Virus record (IMG/VR): IMGVR_UViG_3300006752_000151
Coordinates: 1-28,465 of that record
Strand: one strand, 5' to 3'
DNA length: 28,465 nucleotides
DNA from: a virus
Shown: in pieces, positions 19,728-27,530 of the stretch
Position numbering within the stretch: position 1 is the first letter of the stretch
How the letters are laid out: every line of letters starts with the position of its first letter
Notes under the pieces: model-generated
Told to the model about the DNA's origin: nothing
The model's database searches: none
The model's input: the letters and a program-made list of their open reading frames with translations, nothing else
Translations under genes and position numbers: made by a program

Positions 19728-21820
19728 TTCTCACCTAAAATTACCCAACCATACTGTTTCTTCTTGCTTCGCAGAACCCACGGAAAACCTTTAGACTGCA
19801 TGTGGCTCATACCCCACCCAAGTTTCTTAGGGCTGAGCTCTTTTAGAAGTACGCGGTTAAGCTCATTTGCGGATAAAACCACCATGAGTTCCGAACAAGT
19901 ACCCTCCCAACTATCATCCTTTAGAGTGCGGCGGAACATAGAAAGGAGCTCGATAATGTGGGAATACCTGCTGTCTGCTTTTGCCTGAGATTCTAAGTCA
20001 GGGTTTACGTAGGCTTTAACGCCAAACCGAACCTCCCTCATCGCCTCAGGAATGTCGTAAGCCAAAAGCCAGCGGGCGAAGGTCGGGAGCTCTTTTTGAA
20101 CAATACCTTTCGTCTCCCATTTAAAATTAAACCCGTCGTTACATTTAAACAGCATGAGTTTATCTTTTATGCTCATGTCCAGATCAGGGAGCAGCCTCAT
20201 GGAAACCGGGTCATCATTAAGCGTAATGCTTATCCTCCCGCGCCAGTAAGCCCGACCCGCTTTAAGAAACTTCCCTTTTATCAGAAAGGTGTCATTCGCT
20301 ATGTGCTCCTTGAGTCTAGCAGTGAACGCGGTGTGCATGGATGTGCTAGCGGTTGGTGCCTCATCGTCAACTAACCAAGCACCGAACTCAAACAAATGAT
20401 CAGTCCAATCATCTTTACCTGTTAAGTAATCAGACGCCTTAATTCCACCCCCAAATAACCCTCCTAGTATTACACTGTTATACAGTGTTTTCCCGCAATT
20501 AGGAGGACCCACTAGAAAATGTGCATGCCCACGCTTGGGTTGACCGGCGTATGCATTTGAATACGCATATGCGAGCCAAGTAAGTTCGTGTTTCAGTTGC
20601 TCCTCTCCCAGCATGTGAGTCATCCATGCAGCGATGGTGGGAAAGCCCTCCCCCCATTCACCTGATGAATCAGCCGGAGAAAGGGGTCTAACCCGCGCAG
20701 TGTTAAAATAAGTGTTATTCTCATGTTTAACAATTCGGCTTTTCGTAAAACAGAAAGGGACTCCTGCTTCCACCCGTTTGCTCGTGTTGATCATATGCAG
20801 CGCTCTACGAGCCTCGCTTACATTTTCGCTTCGACCCGGCCGGGAGGTTAAATCATGCCGACATTGGAGGTCGAGCAGTGTATCATCCTTATTGTTCACT
20901 AAAAACCCACCGGTCTCATCCTGAATGAAATAATTCTTCCCGTCGGTCCAGTAGTTTTTAATCGCTTCGCCAATTCTACCGACTTCATACTGCCTGACAA
21001 AACCGGGAGATAATATCTCGGCCCAAGTATAGAACCCTTTAGGCATGTTAAACACTTGCATTCCTGCTTCACGAACGATCGCGGAGTTTACTGTCTTATG
21101 CTGCCCACCTGGATCCCAGTAAGTGGGACCCCTACTTCCTTCCACAAATTCACCGGGCCATTCATGATTCGGCCACACTTTTTTAACCTCTTCAAATACA
21201 ACATCCAGCGGAATGGTCGGACCTTGACTTATAAAATCAGAACTCTTCGACTCCTCGTACTGCCAATATTGCAGCAAACTTTCTGAAATCCTTGCTTTGG
21301 GGACAACAGGACGCCAATCGTCACCGTGCAAAAGATAATGCTGCTTCTCGAAGTTACCCATGTCAAACCCGCGAGCGACCGCATCGCGACCATCCAGCTT
21401 CATTTCTTTCGATAGCCTCTTTAAGAACCGAGCATTACTTTTAGGCCCGTGCATAAAAATAGGGCTTTCAAAAAACCACACCGCGTGAATGCCCCCGCTA
21501 AAACTTCGGCTGATATAATTAACAGGATATTCATGGTCGATTAAACGCCGGACAATATCTTCGAATTCTTCATCGTTAAAAGTGGCGTCCCAATCTACGC
21601 ACACGCCATGCAGAAATCTTACAGGGTTCTGTGAGCTAACCCGTTGATTAGGGTCAACCCCTTCGGCTGTGCTGTGAGCACCATATCTTGTGCTCGGTCT
21701 GGCGGCCCACTGCTTATACTCGTTCGAGCTGCGAAATTCCGGAAGCTCATAAGAAAGCTCCCACGGTTTGGTGCGGCTAACCTGACTAGCTGACAGGTTG
21801 GGTATCGTAAATAGTTCCAT
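19724..21820 (-). CDS. Primase-helicase (PrimPol-like N-terminus, SF3 helicase), 698 aa
   Basis: The N-terminal part has archaeo-eukaryotic primase-like residues: D76-W-D78 in HGVCVDWDATF, SGGIH (108-112) followed by AVWFF, and Asp153 in RGFDMG. The C-terminal part is a superfamily 3 helicase with Walker A GPPNCGKT (about 435-442), Walker B WLVDDE and the sensor-type SITLNDDPVSMR. It would open DNA and prime synthesis for the polymerase encoded upstream. The last 35 nt of the dNMP kinase gene overlap its start. The primase call is weaker than the helicase call. Confidence 0.8.
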   Translation of the reverse strand: MELFTIPNLSASQVSRTKPWELSYELPEFRSSNEYKQWAARPSTRYGAHSTAEGVDPNQRVSSQNPVRFLHGVCVDWDATFNDEEFEDIVRRLIDHEYPVNYISRSFSGGIHAVWFFESPIFMHGPKSNARFLKRLSKEMKLDGRDAVARGFDMGNFEKQHYLLHGDDWRPVVPKARISESLLQYWQYEESKSSDFISQGPTIPLDVVFEEVKKVWPNHEWPGEFVEGSRGPTYWDPGGQHKTVNSAIVREAGMQVFNMPKGFYTWAEILSPGFVRQYEVGRIGEAIKNYWTDGKNYFIQDETGGFLVNNKDDTLLDLQCRHDLTSRPGRSENVSEARRALHMINTSKRVEAGVPFCFTKSRIVKHENNTYFNTARVRPLSPADSSGEWGEGFPTIAAWMTHMLGEEQLKHELTWLAYAYSNAYAGQPKRGHAHFLVGPPNCGKTLYNSVILGGLFGGGIKASDYLTGKDDWTDHLFEFGAWLVDDEAPTASTSMHTAFTARLKEHIANDTFLIKGKFLKAGRAYWRGRISITLNDDPVSMRLLPDLDMSIKDKLMLFKCNDGFNFKWETKGIVQKELPTFARWLLAYDIPEAMREVRFGVKAYVNPDLESQAKADSRYSHIIELLSMFRRTLKDDSWEGTCSELMVVLSANELNRVLLKELSPKKLGWGMSHMQSKGFPWVLRSKKKQYGWVILGEK

Positions 21821-22352
21821 AATAAATTAAATCTTCTAATGTTTTAATAGCTGTGTGCTCTAAATCTGTTACATAACATGATGAATTTCGTAGCTCGCAA
21901 TCGATCTGCTCAGAATCTAAACCTGACTCGGACACATGTTTGTCTTTTGCCGCTTCTTCTTCCTGTGCCGGACGATACACGCGAACAACCTTTCCACCTC
22001 TTGCGTGAATCATTGCCGCCTCATTCGGAAATCGCACATCATCGATTACATAGTTTTTACCATCATCTATACGCTTCTCTAAAGCCCTGACCCATATATT
22101 CTGCGAGACGAGCTCACGCCCGAATTCAGTGCCCAAAATCTGCATCAGTTCCCGTGGGCTTTTTCCATACTCGTCGAGAGGGATTTCTTTAATCGTAGGG
22201 TCATTTAGTTCCGCATCCCCCAGACCAAGAACCCTAAGCATGTCCTTGATCGGGGAAGCGAAACTTAAGATTTCGTAACCCAGACGATCTCTAAAAATAT
22301 TAGCGACTGATGATTTTCCACACCCTTTTCTTCCCGTTAATCCTATAATCAT
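21786..22352 (-). CDS. Deoxynucleoside monophosphate kinase, 188 aa
   Basis: The start is taken at ATG 22352 (MIIGLTGRKGCGKSS), overlapping the polymerase stop (ATGA). The P-loop G-R-K-G-C-G-K-S is at residues 7-14. Later motifs, LSFASPIKDMLRVL, GKSPRELMQILGTEFGREL and NYVIDDVRFPNEAAMI, are those of T4 gp1-like dNMP kinases. The enzyme phosphorylates dNMPs to dNDPs for phage DNA synthesis. A longer frame from 22409 exists, but it lies in the polymerase gene and lacks homology. The 3' end overlaps the primase-helicase start. Confidence 0.88.
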   Translation of the reverse strand: MIIGLTGRKGCGKSSVANIFRDRLGYEILSFASPIKDMLRVLGLGDAELNDPTIKEIPLDEYGKSPRELMQILGTEFGRELVSQNIWVRALEKRIDDGKNYVIDDVRFPNEAAMIHARGGKVVRVYRPAQEEEAAKDKHVSESGLDSEQIDCELRNSSCYVTDLEHTAIKTLEDLIYYGTIYDTQPVS

Positions 22353-24244
22353 TTCGTATACTCCTTTGATATTATCGCTTCTGATGCTAATGGAACCCTG
22401 TCCATCCACTCGGGCGGCTGGCTCATTATTTTCTGTATCGCCGATTTTGATTCTTCCGCATAAGCCTCATCGACTTCTACAACAACCTCATCGTGAACAT
22501 GCAAAACCACATCGAATCCTGCGTGGTCTAGGTTTGTAAGTATTCTCCCAAACGCATCACGAGCCAATGCCTGAACCTTATTTTGAAATAGGTTGGCCCC
22601 GTACATTTTTACCCTGCGTATAGATCCTTTCTGAGTTGCGCATGTTACACCGTCCGGCTCATGCCGGCAGCGGTAATATTTTAACTCTCTGCCAGACTCG
22701 ATCGGTACCATGAAATCTGCACCCTCTCCGGCCGCCGACTTTAGTTGGCGATCCAGATCTTTCCATTGGCTCACGATCCTTTGGTTTTTATCGCGGAAAT
22801 CCTGGACTTGGATGAAGGCATTGACCCATTGCCGACGGTCTTCGGTCGAAAGGTTAGGGTACATCGCACCTTTTGCGGGCTGATAACTATTCGCGAATTT
22901 CTGAAATCTTATCTCATCTTCGCGGCTGAAATCATTATCTAATATCTGCTGCTGACCATACAGCTTTACCGTCTCCGCAAACTTAAACCAACCGCTGCCA
23001 TAGCCCAACTGAAGAACACGGACTTTAGCGAGAAGGTAGAGCTCGGGATCTTCATCCTTTAATTTACCTCCTGTCCAGCCCATGGTCTGCCGAGCGTGTG
23101 CTTCATACGGACTCATACCTTTCCGAATCAGATCAAGAAAGTCGAAATCTCCTGCGACGAAAGCCGTTAGTCGAGGCTCGATCTGCGAAAGGTCAGAAAT
23201 TATTAAGGTTTTACCTTCACCCGCGGACACCATGTTTCGAATATTAACACCGTACTTAGTGTCCCGGGGCATATTCTGAACATTGAACCCTGCATCTCCA
23301 CTCCATCTGCCCGTAGCATCTGCGCCAAAATATTTAAGGTTATACGACATGCGGTCCTCTGTGGTCAGCCTGTCCTTAATCGAACGTAACCTCTGAAGAT
23401 GCATGTTAATACGATTATGATTCTGCATCGCAGCCACAAAGGTAAGCTTATCACCATGCTCCTTAATCCATTCCGCTAGAGCAGGGGAGTCCTTCGCGAG
23501 ACTTTTAGGCGGTTCTACTCCCGCTTTTCTACACTCCAACGCCATCGCTTTTTTAGAGTAAACGACATACTCCTTTTTTGTGTCTGGATCCACCTCACCG
23601 TACCACGGCAATGCTTTCTTTGCCTCGAACAGGTGTTTTTCTAATTTATCTATACCGTCCGCCAAAGCCCTTTGATCGATGGGCAAGCCACGATACGCCA
23701 TGGCCCGAGTCATCTCGGAAAGTCTACGCTCATGCTCCGGCCATTGGTCGAAGTACTTTTCCCATATCTGATATGTATACTTAGAGTCATCGAGGGCGTA
23801 CTGAAGGACCGCTTTACTTTCGTCCATGGCGATCATGTCAGCCCAGGTTTTTCCCTTCATGTTTGTCCGGACTCCTTTGTCCATCTCAACCCCGAGAATC
23901 TCTTTAGCTGAACCTTTTAAATTTCTCTGGAACTGAAAATAGACGCACATGTCAGCCGTGCATATCCATTTAACTTTTATGTCGGGAATAATCCCAAGCT
24001 CCTGGCATCGCTCAAAACATCTCTGATCGAAGGAGGCGTTATGTGCAATGAAGGTGCACCCATCTAACTTCTTCCAATCTTTAAAATCCTCCGTTCTTCC
24101 TACATACGCCAAATCGGGGCTCCATAAGGAGACAAGATATGCGTCGAACTCCGGATGGTGTACATACTGATATGTACTGCTGCCTGCTATCGAATAATCT
24201 TTCGAATAGTAGGTCTCAAAATCTAGTGCCAATACTTTATTCAT
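22349..24244 (-). CDS. DNA polymerase A family with 3'-5' exonuclease, 631 aa
   Basis: The exonuclease residues are visible: D8 and E10 in LALDFETYYS, N69 and D73 in FIAHNASFDQRCF, D152/D153 in YALDDSKYT. Polymerase motif A is LIISDLSQIEPRLTAF (about residue 347), the O-helix region is LLAKVRVLQLGYGSGWFKF, and motif C is LHVHDEVVVEV (about 581). This is the phage-type polymerase of T7-like and related phages, somewhat shorter than T7 gp5 (704). It replicates the phage genome with the helicase and kinase encoded in the same operon. Confidence 0.93.
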   Translation of the reverse strand: MNKVLALDFETYYSKDYSIAGSSTYQYVHHPEFDAYLVSLWSPDLAYVGRTEDFKDWKKLDGCTFIAHNASFDQRCFERCQELGIIPDIKVKWICTADMCVYFQFQRNLKGSAKEILGVEMDKGVRTNMKGKTWADMIAMDESKAVLQYALDDSKYTYQIWEKYFDQWPEHERRLSEMTRAMAYRGLPIDQRALADGIDKLEKHLFEAKKALPWYGEVDPDTKKEYVVYSKKAMALECRKAGVEPPKSLAKDSPALAEWIKEHGDKLTFVAAMQNHNRINMHLQRLRSIKDRLTTEDRMSYNLKYFGADATGRWSGDAGFNVQNMPRDTKYGVNIRNMVSAGEGKTLIISDLSQIEPRLTAFVAGDFDFLDLIRKGMSPYEAHARQTMGWTGGKLKDEDPELYLLAKVRVLQLGYGSGWFKFAETVKLYGQQQILDNDFSREDEIRFQKFANSYQPAKGAMYPNLSTEDRRQWVNAFIQVQDFRDKNQRIVSQWKDLDRQLKSAAGEGADFMVPIESGRELKYYRCRHEPDGVTCATQKGSIRRVKMYGANLFQNKVQALARDAFGRILTNLDHAGFDVVLHVHDEVVVEVDEAYAEESKSAIQKIMSQPPEWMDRVPLASEAIISKEYTK

Positions 24245-24252
24245 TAATATTT

Positions 24253-24265
24253 GTGGTGTGTGGTT
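24253..24265 (-). promoter_or_regulatory. Shared 13-nt element AACCACACACCAC before the polymerase start
   Basis: Read on the minus strand, AACCACACACCAC ends 8 nt before the ATG at 24244. The same 13 nt occur before the start of the 94-aa gene (27171-27183). The position suggests a translation- or expression-related element of early genes. Confidence 0.5.
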
Positions 24266-24337
24266 GTAAAATTTATGCGGCGGTCTGAGCGGGCACCGAG
24301 GAGAAAAAACAAAACTCGATACCCGCTCTCACACCAC
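24253..24337. repeat. Nested inverted repeats upstream of the polymerase gene
   Basis: Outer arms: GTGGTGTG (24253-24260) with CACACCAC (24330-24337). Inner arms: GAGCGGG (24287-24293) with CCCGCTC (24322-24328), then CCGAG with CTCG (24315-24318). The RNA of the minus strand could fold into a long hairpin between the 236-aa gene and the polymerase gene. No T-run follows, so it does not look like an ordinary terminator. The remaining 100 nt here hold nothing else I can name. Confidence 0.65.
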
Positions 24338-24356
24338 ATGAACTAATCTAATATGA

Positions 24357-25067
24357 TCAGCAGAAATCCTTTAGCCATTCGATGAACTTAGGATCGTTTT
24401 TTGATCCTCTTCGAATCTTAGGAACATGAACAGATTTTCCCCCGAAGGTTGCCTTCTCTGTATTTAAAAGAAAACTTCCGGTATTGATCCCGTCACGATA
24501 ATACATCCGAGCGGCTGTAAAAATCGGTACCGCTGCACGCTTATAAGCAGTTCCTTTAATTCTCCATAAGGCGAATGCGTAATTGTTCCCGTCGTACTCA
24601 AAAGGAAACACATCAGGGTCTTCCCCTTTGATGCAAATCAAGGCATCCGCTATAGGCAGCCAATTAGGCTTCTCGCCATTAGGGCCCCACTCAAAGCTTC
24701 CGCCGATTTCTACGGCTTCTGATTTAGCCACAATGCGAGGAATCTCACCGGAGTCCCAGTCCACATTTTCCTCAAACTGTTTCCCTATGCGGCAAACCGT
24801 AAACTCCACAGGAGTTGGGCCGTCAGATATTAGAGACTCGCCATCTAAAACGATCTCTCCCTTTTTATAGTTTTCGGAAAGGTTACCCATTCCTTGAACG
24901 ATCTGTAATCTCGGAAACGAGATATCGGATGCGTCCAGATCACCTGTAATACCCGCGCCGGTCGGTCCCGCCAAGGCACCGGTGGGTGATCCCTCAATGA
25001 TATCGCCAGAAGCCTCGGCTTCCGCGGTCTTTTCACTTACTTTTTCACTTAATGCTGTCTTTGCCAT
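24357..25067 (-). CDS. Putative replication-associated (possibly ssDNA-binding) protein, 236 aa
   Basis: A disordered, Ala/Gly/Thr-rich N-terminus of 45 residues leads into ISFPRLQIVQGMGNLSENYK then KGEIVL, PVEFTVCRIGKQFEENV, DVFPFEYDGNNYAFALWRIK and a C-terminal VPKIRRGSKNDPKFIEWLKD. Proteins of this kind lie between nuclease and polymerase genes in several phages and have OB-like strand content, so ssDNA binding is a guess from position and pattern. It has its own promoter with an operator-like dyad. Confidence 0.5.
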   Translation of the reverse strand: MAKTALSEKVSEKTAEAEASGDIIEGSPTGALAGPTGAGITGDLDASDISFPRLQIVQGMGNLSENYKKGEIVLDGESLISDGPTPVEFTVCRIGKQFEENVDWDSGEIPRIVAKSEAVEIGGSFEWGPNGEKPNWLPIADALICIKGEDPDVFPFEYDGNNYAFALWRIKGTAYKRAAVPIFTAARMYYRDGINTGSFLLNTEKATFGGKSVHVPKIRRGSKNDPKFIEWLKDFC

Positions 25068-25109
25068 TTCTATTTTCCTATTTTGTATTTTGTATTGTTG
25101 TTAATCATT

Positions 25110-25138
25110 TGTCTAATAGTGTTATACACTCTGGACAA
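25110..25138 (-). promoter_or_regulatory. Early promoter with operator-like dyad AGTGT-TAT-ACACT
   Basis: On the minus strand TTGTCC (25138-25133) and TAGACA (25115-25110) are 17 nt apart. The dyad AGTGTTATACACT (25118-25130) lies between them. It shares GTTATAC with the dyads at 18721 and 27195, so one repressor may control all three promoters. Confidence 0.6.
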
Positions 25139-25139
25139 A

Positions 25140-25982
25140 TTAAAGATTTCGGGATTTCCGTAAATAAGGGCTGCGGTCGCGCTCCTCTTCGGGAGGTAAC
25201 ACCTCAGCCTCCTCCAAGCTCAGCTCAATAACAGCCCGAGCATTTTTCTTCTCCCCACGCTCAAGTTTCTCAGCATACTTTTTTGCAAGCGCTGAAACGC
25301 TAACTTTACACGCACCCATAAAATCATCTGGGCTCATGATATGAGACACTGCATCAAACGCTTCCTGTGCATCCTCAATCCCCATGCTGGCGTTTCTGTA
25401 ATGAAGATCGTAGCCAGGAATCTCGGCACCTTCCTCAACCGCAAGCTTTAATGCCTGCTTTTTAGCCGCTGCCTGCCACTTATCTACGACCTGTGCGACA
25501 TTTAACATCTTGGATAATACCATAGGATCATCCACTTTTTCGGGACTGTAATTACCCCACAGACTCATCTCGAAGTCTTCAACGCTAGCGCTGTACTTCT
25601 TGGCGAGCGGAAGCATTTTGTCAGAGAGGGCAGGGCAGGAAAGCTTGTGCTTACAGTACCTACACCCCTCAGTGTTAGGTATCGCTTCAGCTGTCTCAAG
25701 CTCTGCTTTTTCTACTATCATGTTTATACGCAACCGGATATCTTCCATGTCCGCACGGGTATAATCATGAGTTAATACCTCATCTCGTCGAGGTATTAGA
25801 AAGTGAACCGTGGCCGTCTGTAGCTCAGGGAATTTATCCATAACTCCCAAGAGGTACGCCTGGCCCTGTATGTTCATGTCAGCATCATCAATCTCTCCAA
25901 TGCCGAATTTAAAATCCACGAGATCAACATGATCTCCCTTGATAATAACCCTGTCAACTGTTCCAAATATCGTAGTACTCAT
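25140..25982 (-). CDS. RecB/Cas4-like Fe-S nuclease, C-terminal part (280 aa)
   Basis: The nuclease core is present at the very start: D10 in GTVDRVIIKGD and D23-x-K25 in LVDFKFGIGE, then MNIQGQAYLLGVMD (QxxxY-like motif). CRYCKHKLSC gives C107, C110 and C116 of a four-Cys Fe-S cluster. The rest is a helical C-terminal extension. The family (DUF2800/Cas4/AddB-like) normally has an N-terminal helical part with the first Cys and an HxxxE motif; here those lie on the separate gene 26162-26431. The ATG directly follows an in-frame TGA. The function, 5'-end processing or recombination, probably needs both parts. Confidence 0.75.
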   Translation of the reverse strand: MSTTIFGTVDRVIIKGDHVDLVDFKFGIGEIDDADMNIQGQAYLLGVMDKFPELQTATVHFLIPRRDEVLTHDYTRADMEDIRLRINMIVEKAELETAEAIPNTEGCRYCKHKLSCPALSDKMLPLAKKYSASVEDFEMSLWGNYSPEKVDDPMVLSKMLNVAQVVDKWQAAAKKQALKLAVEEGAEIPGYDLHYRNASMGIEDAQEAFDAVSHIMSPDDFMGACKVSVSALAKKYAEKLERGEKKNARAVIELSLEEAEVLPPEEERDRSPYLRKSRNL

Positions 25983-26172
25983 TCAAAATATTCTGTAAAT
26001 TTTTATTCATTTTAAACATGTAGATCGGAATGTTCCCATTCGGTGTTTCCACATGAACCATATCATCAATTATCACGATTGATGTTCCTTCTACCGGCTC
26101 TCTGAAATCTAAAAGCGTCAGCTTGTTTTCAGTGTTTTGCCGGATGATGCCCTCGATGGTACTAATTCCCAT
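25954..26172 (-). CDS. ORF inserted between the two nuclease parts, 72 aa
   Basis: The start ATG (26172) overlaps the stop of the N-terminal fragment and the stop overlaps the start of the C-terminal fragment, so all three frames are chained. The protein reads MGISTIEGIIRQNTENKL, LLDFREPVEGTSIVIIDDMV, HVETPNGNIPIYMFKMNKNL and NILNEYYDIWNS; composition is normal coding. No family is recognised, and it shows no intein, intron or homing-nuclease signature. It may be a genuine small gene that split the nuclease, or a segment joined by frameshifting. Confidence 0.55.
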   Translation of the reverse strand: MGISTIEGIIRQNTENKLTLLDFREPVEGTSIVIIDDMVHVETPNGNIPIYMFKMNKNLQNILNEYYDIWNS

Positions 26173-26431
26173 GGCGAATACTGACTCGTAATTCTTTATG
26201 GATATCATCTGCTAAATCCTCCAAAGGTTTAATATAATCCAAACATGAGATGACCAGACGAAGCTGTTCTTCATTTAAGCCGTCCAGGTTGCCTGTCTCA
26301 GCCGCCGAGTGAAGCATGGTGCCTTCCTCAGCAAAAATATTAGTCTCATTGCTCGATCGATAGCTTGGGCAAATTTCCACATACTTTAATGTGCTCGGCC
26401 CAAGCTCGTGATGTTCTTCCGGGCTACTCAT
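26162..26431 (-). CDS. RecB/Cas4-like Fe-S nuclease, N-terminal part (89 aa)
   Basis: The start is taken at ATG 26431 (MSSPEEHHELGPSTLKYVEI), overlapping the upstream stop. C21 in ICPSYRS and H41-x-x-x-E45 in AEEGTMLHSAAE match the N-terminal first cysteine and the HxxxE motif of DUF2800-type nucleases. The helical part SCLDYIKPLEDLADDIHKEL runs into ELRVSI, where the family continues into the 'GTxD' motif; here the frame stops after four more residues (RHGN). The missing half is encoded about 180 nt downstream. Confidence 0.7.
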   Translation of the reverse strand: MSSPEEHHELGPSTLKYVEICPSYRSSNETNIFAEEGTMLHSAAETGNLDGLNEEQLRLVISCLDYIKPLEDLADDIHKELRVSIRHGN

Positions 26432-26651
26432 CGAAATTGTCAAATTCAGAGGTTGTAGGTTTCTCAGCAGTTTTACTAAACGCTTCACTGATACCCCAAT
26501 CATCAGGCAGCATGTGCTGATCCGCATTGACCGGGTGAAAACCCGCCGCGACGACCAAGCCCTTCAGCGCAATCATTATACGGTCAAGGCTGGAGTCTTC
26601 CGGTATCGAAGCACTGACCTCGTTACCGTACTGCACGATACTAATCTTCAT
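26424..26651 (-). CDS. Hypothetical early protein, 75 aa
   Basis: The start is set at ATG 26651 (MKISIVQYGNEVSASIPEDS), which overlaps the upstream stop; upstream in-frame Met codons lie in the preceding gene. A beta start, a helix (SLDRIMIALKGLVVAAGFHP) and an acidic tail (SEFDNFDE) are visible. Acidic aromatic C-terminal tails of this kind occur on ssDNA-binding proteins, but the rest does not resemble one. It is directly upstream of the split nuclease in the same operon. Confidence 0.55.
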   Translation of the reverse strand: MKISIVQYGNEVSASIPEDSSLDRIMIALKGLVVAAGFHPVNADQHMLPDDWGISEAFSKTAEKPTTSEFDNFDE

Positions 26652-26880
26652 CAACTCTCTCGGCATCCGCACCATCTTTTTTACCCTCCTCTAAGTTTTT
26701 TACGTAATTTTCTAAACCTTCACGAATTGCGATATTTATAAAATCAGCATCCGTTGCGATATCCCTGCCCCAATCAGCAAGCATGCTATGAGTGTTATCA
26801 CCCATCTCCAGATCCATCTCGGAATACATCACATCCCGAAACTCTATTATTTTAATAATAGGCAGGTCTTTACTCTCCAT
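26641..26880 (-). CDS. Hypothetical early protein, 79 aa
   Basis: An acidic, mainly helical protein (MESKDLPIIKIIEFRDVMYS, then ADWGRDIATDADFINIAIRE and ending AERVDED). No family is recognised. It overlaps both neighbours by about 11 nt, so it is translated as part of the minus-strand early operon. Confidence 0.6.
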   Translation of the reverse strand: MESKDLPIIKIIEFRDVMYSEMDLEMGDNTHSMLADWGRDIATDADFINIAIREGLENYVKNLEEGKKDGADAERVDED

Positions 26881-27154
26881 TGTCGATCGCCCTCGCTAAC
26901 AGGATTAACATTTTGTGAACATTCGCGATCTCTGCCTGAAGGGCATGAATCTGAAATTCCTGAAATGCAAAGTAAGTAACCAAAGAGTCTCGGTCCTTTG
27001 TGTCCTCTTCATGCTTCAACATTTCCACAACTCTTTCACGAATCTCTTCGAGCTGCTCTGCCGCATCCCCTGGCAAATCGTCCAAGGTTTCTAGTGTTTG
27101 AAACTTCTCCCTGCTTAAATCAGGGTCGGGTTCGTAATCTGGATTGAATCTCAT
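26870..27154 (-). CDS. Hypothetical early protein, 94 aa, coiled coil
   Basis: The N-terminus is acidic (MRFNPDYEPDPDLSREKFQT) and the rest helical with heptad character (EQLEEIRERVVEMLKHEEDT, FQIHALQAEIANVHKMLILL). No family is recognised. It is the first gene after the early promoter at 27193 and has the AACCACACACCAC element in its leader. Confidence 0.6.
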   Translation of the reverse strand: MRFNPDYEPDPDLSREKFQTLETLDDLPGDAAEQLEEIRERVVEMLKHEEDTKDRDSLVTYFAFQEFQIHALQAEIANVHKMLILLARAIDNGE

Positions 27155-27170
27155 ATTTATTTAGTTTTAG

Positions 27171-27183
27171 GTGGTGTGTGGTT
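27171..27183 (-). promoter_or_regulatory. Second copy of the AACCACACACCAC element
   Basis: Identical over 13 nt to 24253-24265. It ends 16 nt before the start codon of the 94-aa gene and lies in the predicted 5' untranslated region. Confidence 0.5.
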
Positions 27184-27192
27184 CGTAGTAAA

Positions 27193-27221
27193 TTGTTATA
27201 CTAATGTATAACAAAAATCAA
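27193..27221 (-). promoter_or_regulatory. Early promoter with perfect operator dyad GTTATAC-TAAT-GTATAAC
   Basis: On the minus strand TTGATT (27221-27216) and TAACAA (27198-27193) are 17 nt apart. The perfect inverted repeat GTTATAC/GTATAAC (27195-27212) fills the spacer and touches the -10. This is a classic repressor-operator layout for the first promoter of the early operon. Confidence 0.65.
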
Positions 27222-27362
27222 TTACAAAAAAGGTCTCATGTGTAAAGTTTCCTCGGAAGGCGCTTTTTTACAAGCTTTCCGGTCAGAAGTTTTTTTCATT
27301 AGCCGACGGACCAAGGTCAAGGGTCGGAGGATTATAGCTATTATTTTTGTTTTCATATTAAA
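27222..27362. other. Non-coding stretch between early promoter and tRNA-Thr
   Basis: No convincing gene. CCGAC (27303-27307) can pair with GTCGG (27324-27328), forming a weak hairpin with no T-run in the direction of tRNA transcription. Otherwise A/T-rich and unremarkable. Confidence 0.5.
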
Positions 27363-27438
<76 letters not shown>

Positions 27439-27446
27439 GAATAAAA

Positions 27447-27522
27447 TGGTGGAGCCAGACGGGATCGAACCGACGACCTCCTGAATGCAAATCAGGCGCT
27501 CTTCCAACTGAGCTATGGCCCC
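27447..27522 (-). tRNA. tRNA-Ala(UGC)
   Basis: A complete 76-nt cloverleaf: acceptor GGGGCCA/TGGCTCC with the alanine identity pair G3-U70, D arm GCTC/GAGC, anticodon stem CCTGA/TCAGG with loop TTTGCAT (anticodon TGC), and encoded CCA. The T stem (GTCGG/CCGTC) has one T-T mismatch. Alanine codons GCA/GCU are abundant in the fibre and capsid genes. Confidence 0.97.
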
Positions 27523-27530
27523 AAAATATG

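Noticed and set aside
25954-26172. Group I intron or intein as explanation of the split nuclease
   Set aside because: I found no group I core-like segments and no terminal Cys/Ser...His-Asn intein ends; the segment is short and open in one frame.
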